This document shows, one piece after another, positions 15,129 to 23,205 of a DNA stretch of 27,480 nt. The notes under the pieces were generated by a model. That model was not told where the DNA came from, searched no databases, and worked only from the letters and a program-made list of their open reading frames with translations. Where the stretch lies: assembly GCA_002296125.1 (NCBI GenBank), contig DBHI01000133.1:1-27480 (forward strand). Reading direction: 5' to 3'. The position numbers were made by a program, and so were the translations under genes. Every line of letters starts with the position of its first letter. Position 1 is the first letter of the stretch. Source of the DNA: Anaerolineales bacterium UBA832. GTDB lineage: Bacteria > Chloroflexota > Anaerolineae > Anaerolineales > UBA11657.

Positions 15129-16064
15129 TTGTTTATGGTGTGTTATGAACCACTCTTTAATTTGTTTATTGGATTTACCATTTGCTGCACTCTGCGCACA
15201 TTTTTTTGCTGCTTTTAGGTTGTAGGAGGTTGTGGAGTTATTAAGGCACCACTTAATGTTTGTTTTTTGTGTATATGTTAATACATTTTCCCATAGTTTT
15301 TTGTGTTTAATACTTTGTCCAGATTGAGATTTCCAGTTGCGTTTCTTCCATAGGGACAGCCATTCATTAGCGCCTTGATACAAGTATTTAGATGAGGTGT
15401 GTATATTGATCTGTTTATTAAAGTCAATGTGTTGGAGTGCTTGAAGAACGCACCACAATTGCAGTTTGTTAGCTGTAGTATCTTTTTGTTGACCTGCAAG
15501 GATTTTTGACTGGTTTTCATTAATTATTATGGCTGCCCAACCTCCTGGTCCATTAGGATTTATATAAGACGCACCAATAAATATATTTAATCCTTTAGAG
15601 TTCGTACTAGATTGTTTGTATACTATCGAAGATCGTGCAATTGAATCTACTAAGTTGTTAAAGTAGTTATCAGAGTGACCTTTAACCCACTTCCAGTTTA
15701 TTTGATGCAAATCAATCACGTTAATGAGTTTTTTCCATAGGTCTTGATTTGCAACGGGTTGCTTTTTGCTGTTTTTCCAATTGTTTGATTTCCATTTTGC
15801 AATCCATTCAGTAATGCCTTTTTGTACATATTTTGAATCAGTATGTAATGTTATCTTACAATTTGGTTTGAGGTAAGATAATGCATTAATTACAGCAAGC
15901 AACTCCATTCTGTTGTTAGTAGTATTTAGTTCACTACCTTGCAATTGTTTTTGTTGAGAATCAATTATAATGATAGCCGCCCATCCACCAGGACCTGGGT
16001 TTGGATCACACGCACCATCTGTATATATACTGACGTCACTTTTACCAGTCGAATTGTTTTGCAT
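15117..16064 (-). CDS. rnhA: ribonuclease HI with a second, catalytically dead RNase H domain
   Basis: Residues 10-147 are a complete RNase HI, which cleaves RNA in RNA:DNA hybrids: D16 (IYTDGACDPNPGPGGWAA), E54 (NRMELLAV), D76 (HTDSKYVQ), the histidine of VKGHSDN (H130) and D140 (NNLVDSIA). Residues 159-298 repeat the whole fold (IFIGASYINPNGPGGWAAII, NKLQLWCVLQALQ, HTSSKYLYQGANEWLSLWKK), but every active-site residue is changed: D to G164, E to Q202, D to S224, H to N276 and D to A285. The tryptophan- and lysine-rich handle (EWIAKWKSNNWK) is kept in both. The second half is therefore a pseudo-enzyme domain, probably for substrate binding or a structural role. Ordinary RNase HI has about 150 residues. 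The gene follows the PPDK_N-type gene by 36 bases; the ATG has no clear ribosome-binding sequence. Confidence 0.92.
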   Translation of the reverse strand: MQNNSTGKSDVSIYTDGACDPNPGPGGWAAIIIIDSQQKQLQGSELNTTNNRMELLAVINALSYLKPNCKITLHTDSKYVQKGITEWIAKWKSNNWKNSKKQPVANQDLWKKLINVIDLHQINWKWVKGHSDNYFNNLVDSIARSSIVYKQSSTNSKGLNIFIGASYINPNGPGGWAAIIINENQSKILAGQQKDTTANKLQLWCVLQALQHIDFNKQINIHTSSKYLYQGANEWLSLWKKRNWKSQSGQSIKHKKLWENVLTYTQKTNIKWCLNNSTTSYNLKAAKKCAQSAANGKSNKQIKEWFITHHKQLSN

Positions 16065-16100
16065 ATTAAGTAATGGTTTTTAGTATCAGTATTTCGCTAG

Positions 16101-18422
16101 TTAATTGTTAGTATTAATAAATCCAATAGATTGTTCAGTTTCTGACACCATTATTACATTGAGAGTGTGATGCTTGTTATGCTCTGTAATATTATATATT
16201 TTAATTTGGTCATTGAAACGAGAGTCTTTTGGACAAATGGTACTGAGCATATTTGTATAGTTCGAAGATAGAGAATCGCTAATAAAACTTCCTTCAGCTT
16301 TTAGATTAATTGCTAATGTATAAATATCGGCTTCTACTAGATCTTGAAAGAAATGAGTACCGTATGATGGTTCAGTACTTTTTGCTTTTGTCTCGGGCAT
16401 TACTTCAATAAGCATTTTGGAGTTGTGTACATCTGCATATGTAACTTTTACTCCGAGATCTGGATTGTTACTTCCCCATCTATATGGTCCTATTAAGATA
16501 AAATTTTCATCTTGAAGAATATGGTTAATTCTACCTATGACTCTCGCTAAATTTGTTTTGGAGCTGTAGCTTGACATTGTGTCATATTGCTTGATAGGAA
16601 TATATACTATCCATTTTATGTTTTTTATATGCGCATCTCTTACGATACCTTTAGATTTAAAAATAACAGAAGATTTATCAATGTAAGAAGGAATTTTGGG
16701 AGGATTATTGGTAATACGGAGACTTTGTGGTCTACATTGTACCAAGCATAAAGAGATTTGCGGTTTGTCATATTCATATTCTATCTTAGCTGTGAATTCT
16801 ACATCTACAGGTGAACCATAGTGTGTGGATAAATATTGCAACATCTTTTTCATTTTTGTAGTGAAATCAGTCCTCTTGATCAATTCTGTGAATGTCAACA
16901 CCAATGAATCGGATTCAATTCCAGGATTATTGACAATAATGTTCGATAGATAGTTATCAGTTTTTTTTTCAGCTATTAATCTTAGCCATTTCAAATTCCC
17001 ATTTAGTGAACTACTAATAAGTTTTGTTTGGAATTTATTGGACTTGAGGTTAATTAGGTCTATTTTTTTCTGTGAATAATGGATTATTGAGTTTGTGTTT
17101 GACTCTGGTCTAATATTAGGATGGCTCATAGCAATCATCCGAGCATAATCCGTTGTTTGGTTTACCGCTCGAGTTCCTAAGCCATATACTAACCGTACTA
17201 AACCTTGGTCAGGATCTATTCGAGGTGTCCATCGGTATTGATTTTTGCTGAATGCTACACCTGCAATTGGAGGATAAAAGTAGTCACCATATTGTTCGCC
17301 ATCTACTACTTGTATAAGAATTGCCATGCGTTCATCATAATCTAGTAGGCCCATTTTTTTGCGATAAATCAGTGCATCTGGACTGTATACACTAGCATAG
17401 ATTTTACTTATTGCTTGAGAAAGCTCGTACAGATTATCATCTGTTTCTGCTTGATTGCCACAAAAATAGCTATCATATTTTCCAGCAAATGATGTGCCAT
17501 ACGAATCTTCTAGTAGGCTGGATGACCTGACAATGATCGGTTGTTTATGGTGTTTTATAAGTAATTGTTTCAATTCATTTTGTATTGTGTTTGGTAAATT
17601 ACCTTGGCTGAAGTCGCGTTTAATTTTAGGAAATAGTTTGTTAATTTCTTCAGGTGATCTATATTTTTGATTCATTACCCAACTTAGATTATTAATGTCT
17701 TTAAATTGTTCAAAAACATCTGTGGCGATAAAGTATGATAGAGGTGTTCTTACATCTCTTGTAGGAGAATCATGACTTTGCATCATGATTTTGGCGAGTT
17801 CAATCCCTGCTGCTTTACCACCAATTTTGCCAGTACCATATCGCCTATTAAGTATATGAAACAAATCAGATATTTTAAACCAGTTTTTTGCGGTTCCAAT
17901 AAACTCAAGTCTGTCACTCAGGATGGTTTTTATGGCTACCACTTTTATTTCTTGTAAGTGGTGTTCAAACACCTGTCTTTCTTGTTTTTCTAGTGCTTCA
18001 ATTTGTTCACCATGGCTCATTAATAGATCAAGAGGAGCCATTTCTGGATTGTAGTTTATTCCACTAACATTTGATGTTGGTTTGTCTTGGTTGTCGACTA
18101 ATTCATTGATAATGGTATCAAAAGCTGTCATTGGTAAATTGTAGGCAAAATAAAATTCTGTTAGATAGTCACGAACATGATTGGTACGAAGTTTCCATAC
18201 CTCGTCAGGCTCTTTCTTACGTGATTTATTTTGACCATCTAATTGTTGAGACTCTATAGATTTTTCAACAACTTCTTGATCCATTTGGTTAGGAGTTATT
18301 ATCCCTCGGTTGAACAATTCTTTAAGCATTTTGTCTCTAATTTTTTTACCTAAAATAGGGTATTGTCTGATACGTAACTGTAGACGAACTATTTTTGGCA
18401 AGCTATTTAGATCAAGGGTCAT
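16101..18422 (-). CDS. PEP/pyruvate-binding (PPDK_N) domain protein lacking phosphotransfer domains
   Basis: After an N-terminal helical region (1-185), residues 190-566 match the ATP-grasp nucleotide-binding domain of pyruvate phosphate dikinase/PEP synthase: RRYGTGKIGGKAAG (193-206), IIVRSSSLLEDSYGTSFAGKYD (296-317), GLVRLVYGLGTRAV (407-420) and the domain end LVQCRPQS (560-567). The phosphohistidine swivel domain and PEP/pyruvate TIM barrel are absent. Instead a C-terminal module has GPYRWGSNNPDLGV (645-658) and EPSYGTHFFQDL (684-695), the G-RWGS-x-P-LGV and GTHFFQ motifs of uncharacterised PPDK_N proteins in several phyla. It cannot be PEP synthase in itself; an ATP-dependent phosphotransferase or regulatory role is possible. 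It begins seven bases after the pgi/pmi stop, so co-expression is likely. Confidence 0.8.
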   Translation of the reverse strand: MTLDLNSLPKIVRLQLRIRQYPILGKKIRDKMLKELFNRGIITPNQMDQEVVEKSIESQQLDGQNKSRKKEPDEVWKLRTNHVRDYLTEFYFAYNLPMTAFDTIINELVDNQDKPTSNVSGINYNPEMAPLDLLMSHGEQIEALEKQERQVFEHHLQEIKVVAIKTILSDRLEFIGTAKNWFKISDLFHILNRRYGTGKIGGKAAGIELAKIMMQSHDSPTRDVRTPLSYFIATDVFEQFKDINNLSWVMNQKYRSPEEINKLFPKIKRDFSQGNLPNTIQNELKQLLIKHHKQPIIVRSSSLLEDSYGTSFAGKYDSYFCGNQAETDDNLYELSQAISKIYASVYSPDALIYRKKMGLLDYDERMAILIQVVDGEQYGDYFYPPIAGVAFSKNQYRWTPRIDPDQGLVRLVYGLGTRAVNQTTDYARMIAMSHPNIRPESNTNSIIHYSQKKIDLINLKSNKFQTKLISSSLNGNLKWLRLIAEKKTDNYLSNIIVNNPGIESDSLVLTFTELIKRTDFTTKMKKMLQYLSTHYGSPVDVEFTAKIEYEYDKPQISLCLVQCRPQSLRITNNPPKIPSYIDKSSVIFKSKGIVRDAHIKNIKWIVYIPIKQYDTMSSYSSKTNLARVIGRINHILQDENFILIGPYRWGSNNPDLGVKVTYADVHNSKMLIEVMPETKAKSTEPSYGTHFFQDLVEADIYTLAINLKAEGSFISDSLSSNYTNMLSTICPKDSRFNDQIKIYNITEHNKHHTLNVIMVSETEQSIGFINTNN

Positions 18423-18429
18423 ATATGTA

Positions 18430-19497
18430 TTATTTGTTATCAGAATCTGATTCTGACAATTTTGATTTTAACCATGCAATATTTTCTACTGGAGAAGGGT
18501 CTTCTCCGTAGGCAATTGCTAGATAAAGGCTTACGTAGTCACCATAGTGCACTAATGATAACATTTGGGCTAGTCGAGATTCGCCATTTGACATTATCGT
18601 GTCACAGTTATACCCTGACCCTAGAACAAGTTCACGAGTGAGTTGCATTCGGTATTGATTTCTAGGATGTAATTGTGGAGAATCTAAAAACAATATAAAG
18701 GTGTTGTCTATAAATGCATCAGGTTTATTTAAGCCAACAACTGAGTTGTGATTCATTTCAGGTATGTCTTCGTATTGTGCCCAAGCTTTGCTGTTTTCAG
18801 CAATTTGCCCTCTCCATCTTCTAGCTACAGGTGATAATGGTTCAGCTGTGAAAATTACTACAATCCTTTCAAGCATTTGTCCCGCCAGACGTTTAGCAGG
18901 GTTGTTGGACAAAGGTGATGATTTGCCAAAAATTTTGTTTTGATGCAACAATATTTGATGTGTTTCTTTTATATCATTAGTAAAGTCACGTATTAATCCA
19001 AGTCGATTAAGAAGTATTAAAGGAAGAATCAAAGAGTATCCTAAGGCTGCTCTGGGTTGACTTTGGTGATTAAATATCCAGGATGTGCCTCCATATGATT
19101 TGGTGTCTTTAATTAATTGACCTCCTGTCGATATAGTTACAATTTGTGCATTTTGTTTGTGGGCTAATGAAAGTGCAGTAAGTGTTTCTTCAGTATTACC
19201 TGAATATGATGAAGCTATTACAAGACTGTTTTCATTGACGAAGCTTGGGATGTCGTAATCACGATTAGAAAATATTGGCACAGGACATTCAGTAGATAAA
19301 AGAGAACTTAATAGAGATCCTCCTATAGCGGAGCCTCCCATACCTAATATAACAATGTTAGATATGTTTGTTAATGTAGGCACAGTCAAGCTTGCGCTAT
19401 CTTTCCAGGCTTGGATAATTTGCTCTGGTAATGTACTAATATGATCTATCATACTCAGTGTGTCGAGTTGATCTATTTGTGTTTCATCTAATAACAA
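18430..19497 (-). CDS. bifunctional phosphoglucose/phosphomannose isomerase
   Basis: Interconverts glucose-6-phosphate, fructose-6-phosphate and mannose-6-phosphate. Numbered from the TTG at 19497, the SIS fold shows VILGMGGSAIGG (49-60), the phosphate loop SSYSGNTEE (96-104), PRAALGYSL (148-156), and the PGI/PMI block with E234 (GQIAENSKAW) and H250 (PEMNHNS). Their 16-residue spacing equals that of the known catalytic pair E203/H219 in the Pyrobaculum enzyme, and a lysine near the C-terminus (WLKSK) can provide the third residue. This isomerase type is found in archaea and some bacteria including Chloroflexota. The start at 19497 was preferred to the TTG at 19509 because GGAGG overlaps the latter and is five bases before the former. 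Confidence 0.92.
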   Translation of the reverse strand: MLLDETQIDQLDTLSMIDHISTLPEQIIQAWKDSASLTVPTLTNISNIVILGMGGSAIGGSLLSSLLSTECPVPIFSNRDYDIPSFVNENSLVIASSYSGNTEETLTALSLAHKQNAQIVTISTGGQLIKDTKSYGGTSWIFNHQSQPRAALGYSLILPLILLNRLGLIRDFTNDIKETHQILLHQNKIFGKSSPLSNNPAKRLAGQMLERIVVIFTAEPLSPVARRWRGQIAENSKAWAQYEDIPEMNHNSVVGLNKPDAFIDNTFILFLDSPQLHPRNQYRMQLTRELVLGSGYNCDTIMSNGESRLAQMLSLVHYGDYVSLYLAIAYGEDPSPVENIAWLKSKLSESDSDNK

Positions 19498-19541
19498 TGG
19501 TTCCTCCAAATAAGTGGTTTTTATCTGACAAATTAAATTTA

Positions 19542-19587
19542 TAGCAGAATGAATTAAATGACTCTTGTATAATTATTAATTCTGCTA
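19542..19587 (-). terminator. imperfect long hairpin between ccmD and pgi/pmi
   Basis: TAGCAGAAT (19542-19550) and ATTCTGCTA (19579-19587) pair over nine bases, and AATTA/TAATT inside can extend the stem. On the minus strand it is followed by TAAATTTAATTTG. It lies right after the ccmD-like stop and could end the cytochrome-maturation transcript or partly separate it from pgi/pmi. Confidence 0.4.
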
Positions 19588-19594
19588 AATATAA

Positions 19595-19759
19595 TCAAGG
19601 ACTTTCGTCATTAGGCTGTTTAGTCTTTGATAAAAGTGTATTGAGTTTGTTGAAACGTCTATATAAATATAAGCAATAACTACTACCTATTATTGCTAGA
19701 ATGAGTAAACCCATTATTAAGTAAGAGCTTGTATCTATTGGTTGATTGTTGAGTAACAT
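19595..19759 (-). CDS. ccmD: CcmD-like small membrane protein
   Basis: A 54-residue open frame starting with ATG 11 bases after the ccmC stop. It encodes MLLNNQPIDTSS, one hydrophobic helix (YLIMGLLILAIIGSSYCLYL, 13-32), a basic segment (YRRFNKLNTL) and a polar tail ending DESP. Size, single transmembrane helix, positive charges just after the helix and position immediately after ccmC all match CcmD, which helps release holo-CcmE from the CcmABC haem-loading complex. Sequence conservation in CcmD is too low for a motif-based call, so the assignment rests on topology and context. The ribosome-binding sequence is poor, suggesting coupling to ccmC. Confidence 0.7.
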   Translation of the reverse strand: MLLNNQPIDTSSYLIMGLLILAIIGSSYCLYLYRRFNKLNTLLSKTKQPNDESP

Positions 19760-19770
19760 GTTATTTGCTA

Positions 19771-20481
19771 TTAATTGCCTATTTCATGAGAATAAATTTT
19801 TGATAATGATATTTGCATTTGTTGTATTCTGATCCTATGCCATATAAGTGTACAATATAATACTGTAAAAGTTGCGACAGTAAACAATAAAGTTGTAGTC
19901 ATTTCAGGTGTCATATCAAATTGTCCTTCTGCATTTGGATCAGAGCTGCCTATTACTACAGGGTGAATAGTTCGCCAGATTCTTATTGCCGCAAAAGTTA
20001 AGGGTACACTTACGAACGCAACTATGCCATAAACAGAGGTGATATGGGCTCGTCGGTGATGGTTTTCCAAACCTGTATGAAGAAATAGATAAGCTATATA
20101 TAACAACCACATAATTGTAGCTGTTGTTAAGCGTGGGTCCCAAGTCCACCATGTATTCCAGACTGGTCGTGCCCAAATCGAGCCACTTATGATGTTCATT
20201 GATATAAATACTACTCCAATTTCAGCTGAACTCATTGCAACAAGATCATATTTTTCATGTTTTGTTATCAAAAAAAGTACACTTGCAATTAAAGTTATAA
20301 AGAATGCTAATGCACCTATCCATCCTGATGCTACATGATAATAGAAGATGCGTTGCACATCTCCCATAATTATTTCTTGAGGTGCATATATGAGTATCAT
20401 ATATACTGATATTAAAATTAATAAAAATGAGCAGATAGTCATATATGCAAGTTTGTTGTTTTGTTTTAAATAATTGGTCAT
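19771..20481 (-). CDS. ccmC: haem-handling protein CcmC
   Basis: A six-helix membrane protein that loads haem onto CcmE. In the longest-frame numbering (ATG at 20487) it has the periplasmic WWD signature WNTWWTWDPRLTT (110-122) and the two flanking haem-ligand histidines, H51 (FYYHVASGW) and H175 (TIHPVVIG). About 236 residues is normal. I place the start at the ATG at 20481 because AAGGA lies six bases upstream of it; the ATG at 20487 would overlap that ribosome-binding sequence and the ccmB stop. It sits between ccmB and the small ccmD-like gene. Confidence 0.95.
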   Translation of the reverse strand: MTNYLKQNNKLAYMTICSFLLILISVYMILIYAPQEIIMGDVQRIFYYHVASGWIGALAFFITLIASVLFLITKHEKYDLVAMSSAEIGVVFISMNIISGSIWARPVWNTWWTWDPRLTTATIMWLLYIAYLFLHTGLENHHRRAHITSVYGIVAFVSVPLTFAAIRIWRTIHPVVIGSSDPNAEGQFDMTPEMTTTLLFTVATFTVLYCTLIWHRIRIQQMQISLSKIYSHEIGN

Positions 20482-20483
20482 AG

Positions 20484-21185
20484 TCATTCCTTAATTAAGT
20501 GATCAAAAGTCATTATTGCTATACCGACAAATATTATATCGTAAACTATTAATAGATTGAAGGGGCCTGACATTTGATTCCAACTAGCCCCAGACAGTAT
20601 TTTGTTACTACATTGTACAGCTGATATGATTATTGGTGTAGCAACTGGAAATAACAAGATTGGTAATATAATTTCTCGATATTGAGTACGCATAGCAATA
20701 GTTGCTAACAATGTACCTACTAATGTATAACCGAATGTACCTAATAAAATTACTACAATCAACTTTGGTGAAAACAACGGTATTTCAAATAAAATATAAT
20801 ATATGGGCATTACAAAGGCTTCAATGATTGTTACAAAAATGAAAGTACTAATGAATTTACCTACTAAGATAGATGTCTGATCTATCGGTGATAATAATAT
20901 TCCATCTAGTGTGCTGTTTTCATTTTCCAAAGCAATAGTTTGGTTAAGTCCTAATGTAGCAGCAAACACAAATGTTACCCATAGAATTCCAATTGCTACA
21001 TTTTCTCTGGCGGATTTGTCAAGATCTAATGCAAAAGTAAAAATTAGAACAATCATTAGTGAAAATATTAACATTGAGCTCAATAGTGATTTTTTGCGAA
21101 GTTCAATTTTCCAATCCTTCCATATGATTGCGAGAGAGGATTGCCAAAATTTAGTTGTAGTATTATCTTGTGGTGATTTCATCAT
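20484..21185 (-). CDS. ccmB: haem exporter membrane subunit CcmB
   Basis: The membrane partner of the CcmA ATPase. The 233 residues contain six hydrophobic segments (roughly 34-53, 63-82, 110-132, 141-163, 171-191 and 207-227). The family pattern LGLNQTIALENENSTLDG (78-95) then ILLSPIDQTSI, and the later LLFPVATPIIISAV (177-190), are clear. It overlaps the end of ccmA by 23 bases (20 if the second of its two tandem ATGs is used), so translation is probably coupled. With CcmA, CcmC and CcmD it releases haem-loaded CcmE for use by CcmF. Confidence 0.94.
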   Translation of the reverse strand: MMKSPQDNTTTKFWQSSLAIIWKDWKIELRKKSLLSSMLIFSLMIVLIFTFALDLDKSARENVAIGILWVTFVFAATLGLNQTIALENENSTLDGILLSPIDQTSILVGKFISTFIFVTIIEAFVMPIYYILFEIPLFSPKLIVVILLGTFGYTLVGTLLATIAMRTQYREIILPILLFPVATPIIISAVQCSNKILSGASWNQMSGPFNLLIVYDIIFVGIAIMTFDHLIKE

Positions 21186-21861
21186 ATTCTTTAATTAGTG
21201 TTTCTAGCGTTTTATCAGCAATCGGTTCGTTTGTTTCTATTTTACCTTTGTGTAAAACTATAAGTTGGTCACTTAGTTTTATAACCTTATTTAGATTGTG
21301 AGTGACCATTACGACTGTGTTACCGGAATATGTAATAGATTGTAAGAGTCTAGTTAAATTGTCTGATGAGTTTTGATCAAGACCTGTATAGGGTTCATCA
21401 CAGAGGATGATTGGAGGATTGTGGAGAATTGATCTAGCTATCGATAATTTTTGTTTCATACCATGCGAAAACGTGCTTATTAAAATATTTTGATGCTTGG
21501 ACAAGTTAACAGTGTCTAGCACGAATTTGATTCGAGAGTTAATGTCATTGATTCCATAGAGACGAGCATAGAAAAGTAGGTTTTCAAATGCGGTCAGATT
21601 TTCATATAGAAATGACTGATGTGAAATAACACCAATCAAATGTCTTGTATCATAAGCGTGTGTGGCGGTATTAATACCGTTTATTGTTACTGTACCTGTG
21701 TTTGGAGTAAGTAGTCCAGATATGATGCGAAGAAGAGTTGTTTTGCCAGAGCCATTTGGTCCAATTATGGTTGTGAATTGTCCTGTAGATATCTTTAGAT
21801 TAATATCATTGAGTACAAATGTTAGTCCAAATGATTTTGAAACATTTTGTAGATTTATCAT
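21163..21861 (-). CDS. ccmA: haem exporter ATP-binding protein CcmA
   Basis: An ABC ATPase of 232 residues with Walker A GPNGSGKTT (34-42), Q-loop region SHQSFLYENLT (80-90), a signature motif in the variant form FSHGMKQKLSIA (131-142), Walker B IILCDEPYTGLD (151-162) and the switch histidine VMVTHN (H188). The FSHGMKQ form, in place of LSGGQ, is usual in CcmA-type ATPases. ATP hydrolysis drives release of holo-CcmE rather than simple haem export. It lies between the short CcmI-like gene and ccmB, all on one strand. Confidence 0.94.
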   Translation of the reverse strand: MINLQNVSKSFGLTFVLNDINLKISTGQFTTIIGPNGSGKTTLLRIISGLLTPNTGTVTINGINTATHAYDTRHLIGVISHQSFLYENLTAFENLLFYARLYGINDINSRIKFVLDTVNLSKHQNILISTFSHGMKQKLSIARSILHNPPIILCDEPYTGLDQNSSDNLTRLLQSITYSGNTVVMVTHNLNKVIKLSDQLIVLHKGKIETNEPIADKTLETLIKEYDEITTR

Positions 21862-21888
21862 AGAAATGGTTGTTTGGACAGTATAGAA

Positions 21889-22182
21889 TTATTTAAAAAT
21901 ATTGTCTTCATTAGCATGAGCTAGTTGTTCAGATAGGTTTTTACCTTCTTCTAAAAGGTTGTTTCTTTGTGTTAGATAGTCTGCTTTATTGATCTTGTCT
22001 GTACTATGATCAAATTCAAGATCATATAGTAGCTCAATTATTCTGGTGCGTTTAGCCAACAAAACGTAGTTTGATACTTTGTTGTGATTTGGATCAGTAT
22101 AAGATTTAAATAATGGGTATATTACAAACATAATCACAGCAATTGTTATGACAATAATGACAGAGATAATAAGTGCGTTCAT
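21889..22182 (-). CDS. short CcmI-like membrane protein
   Basis: A 97-residue protein with one N-terminal transmembrane helix (4-24) followed by a charged helical segment (AKRTRIIELLYDLEFDHSTD, 43-62, then KADYLTQRNNLLEE). The pattern of a membrane anchor then a LLxDLEFDxxTGKxxxxDYxxxR-like helix is the same as the first part of CcmI (CycH), the apocytochrome chaperone, but the periplasmic TPR part of classical CcmI is missing. It may therefore be a minimal CcmI that binds CcmF/CcmH. It follows ccmG by 13 bases and precedes ccmA by 27. Confidence 0.65.
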   Translation of the reverse strand: MNALIISVIIVITIAVIMFVIYPLFKSYTDPNHNKVSNYVLLAKRTRIIELLYDLEFDHSTDKINKADYLTQRNNLLEEGKNLSEQLAHANEDNIFK

Positions 22183-22195
22183 TAGATTAATAAGG

Positions 22196-22729
22196 TTATT
22201 GTAACAGTTTGTCCAAGATTGTTGTTAAGGTTTTGTATGTAACCGGTCCAACAAATGATTTAATAATATAACCATCGTTTGAAACAATATACGTTTCGGG
22301 TACTCCTCTGATACGAAACAATCGAGATATTTTTGTGCCTATATCTGGTCCATTTGGATAAGTTATGTTCCATGTTCTTAGGTAATCTAATGCTTCAACT
22401 TTTGTGTCTGCATATCCAATTCCTAACAAAATAACATCGCGACTTTTATAATCGAGCCATATTTGTTCCAAATCAGATGCTTCTTCTTTACATGGTTCAC
22501 ACCATGAAGCCCAGAAGTTTATTACAATTATTTTTCCATTAAGTTTATTGAGATTGTATGTTTTACCATCGAATGTTTGAAGAGAAAAATTTGGCACTTT
22601 ACCTGATCTAAGGGGACCTAGACTGGTTTGAAACATTCCAATTGCAACAAAGACTAGTAAAGATATTAGTAGGCACCATACAAAAAAACCAACCAATTTG
22701 TTTGTGTGTTTTTTTGTATTTATTTCCAT
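22196..22729 (-). CDS. ccmG: thioredoxin-like CcmG/ResA protein
   Basis: A membrane-tethered thiol-disulfide oxidoreductase of 177 residues. A helix (13-32) anchors it, followed by a periplasmic thioredoxin fold with KVPNFSLQTFDGK (44-56), NFWASWCEPC (71-80; active-site C77 and C80) and the cis-proline loop RGVPETYIV. WCEPC is typical of CcmG/ResA/TlpA proteins. It would reduce apocytochrome CXXCH disulfides before haem attachment, with CcmH as partner. Its ATG overlaps the end of ccmH by ten bases. Confidence 0.9.
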   Translation of the reverse strand: MEINTKKHTNKLVGFFVWCLLISLLVFVAIGMFQTSLGPLRSGKVPNFSLQTFDGKTYNLNKLNGKIIVINFWASWCEPCKEEASDLEQIWLDYKSRDVILLGIGYADTKVEALDYLRTWNITYPNGPDIGTKISRLFRIRGVPETYIVSNDGYIIKSFVGPVTYKTLTTILDKLLQ

Positions 22730-23199
22730 TGTTGTAAATCTTTTTCTATTTGATTGATATGGTAATCGTTCAGGTTTGTGTGTCTCTTGTTTTCAGATGG
22801 ATGTTCATGTTCGGAAGGTTTTTTGGATGAAAAAGTTTTAATTAGGATGAATAATCCTGTCAATAGACAGGCTAATGGTAGTAGCCATAGAAGAGCGTGA
22901 AAACCTGTTTTAGGTGGTTCAGATAATACTTGTATACCATATTGGGTTGCAAAGTGAGTTTTTATTTCATCTGGAGACCATCCTTCTGACAATAGTTGAC
23001 CAATAGTATTGCGCCATTGAATGCAAGCTTGGGTTCCACAAGCATCAAGGGGGATGTTTTCACATACGGGACAATATAAATCTTTACTAATATTATTGAT
23101 TTCATCATCAGTTGGAATATGGTCCATTGATAATACAATATTAGTATTACTGAAAAACAATATTAATATTATACCAAGTGCTTTTTGCAAGATTTTCAT
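22720..23199 (-). CDS. ccmH: cytochrome c maturation protein CcmH (CcmL-type)
   Basis: A 159-residue protein with a signal peptide or anchor (5-24), a three-helix CcmH domain containing LYCPVC (C43, C46) where LRCxxC is expected, SEGWSPDEIKTHFATQYG (71-88), and a C-terminal transmembrane helix (about 102-123) before a polar tail. CcmH presents reduced apocytochrome to CcmF. Besides the usual pair there are C54 and C59 (DACGTQAC) inside the loop that is cysteine-free in proteobacterial CcmH. The gene follows ccmF by six bases and overlaps ccmG. Confidence 0.9.
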   Translation of the reverse strand: MKILQKALGIILILFFSNTNIVLSMDHIPTDDEINNISKDLYCPVCENIPLDACGTQACIQWRNTIGQLLSEGWSPDEIKTHFATQYGIQVLSEPPKTGFHALLWLLPLACLLTGLFILIKTFSSKKPSEHEHPSENKRHTNLNDYHINQIEKDLQQWK

Positions 23200-23205
23200 G
23201 ATCTC

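Noticed and set aside
15278..15520. 80-codon frame inside the RNase H gene
   Set aside because: It lies wholly inside the second RNase H domain in another frame and has no independent signals.
16101..18422. Complete PEP synthase or pyruvate phosphate dikinase
   Set aside because: The phosphohistidine swivel and the PEP/pyruvate barrel are not present in the 773 residues.
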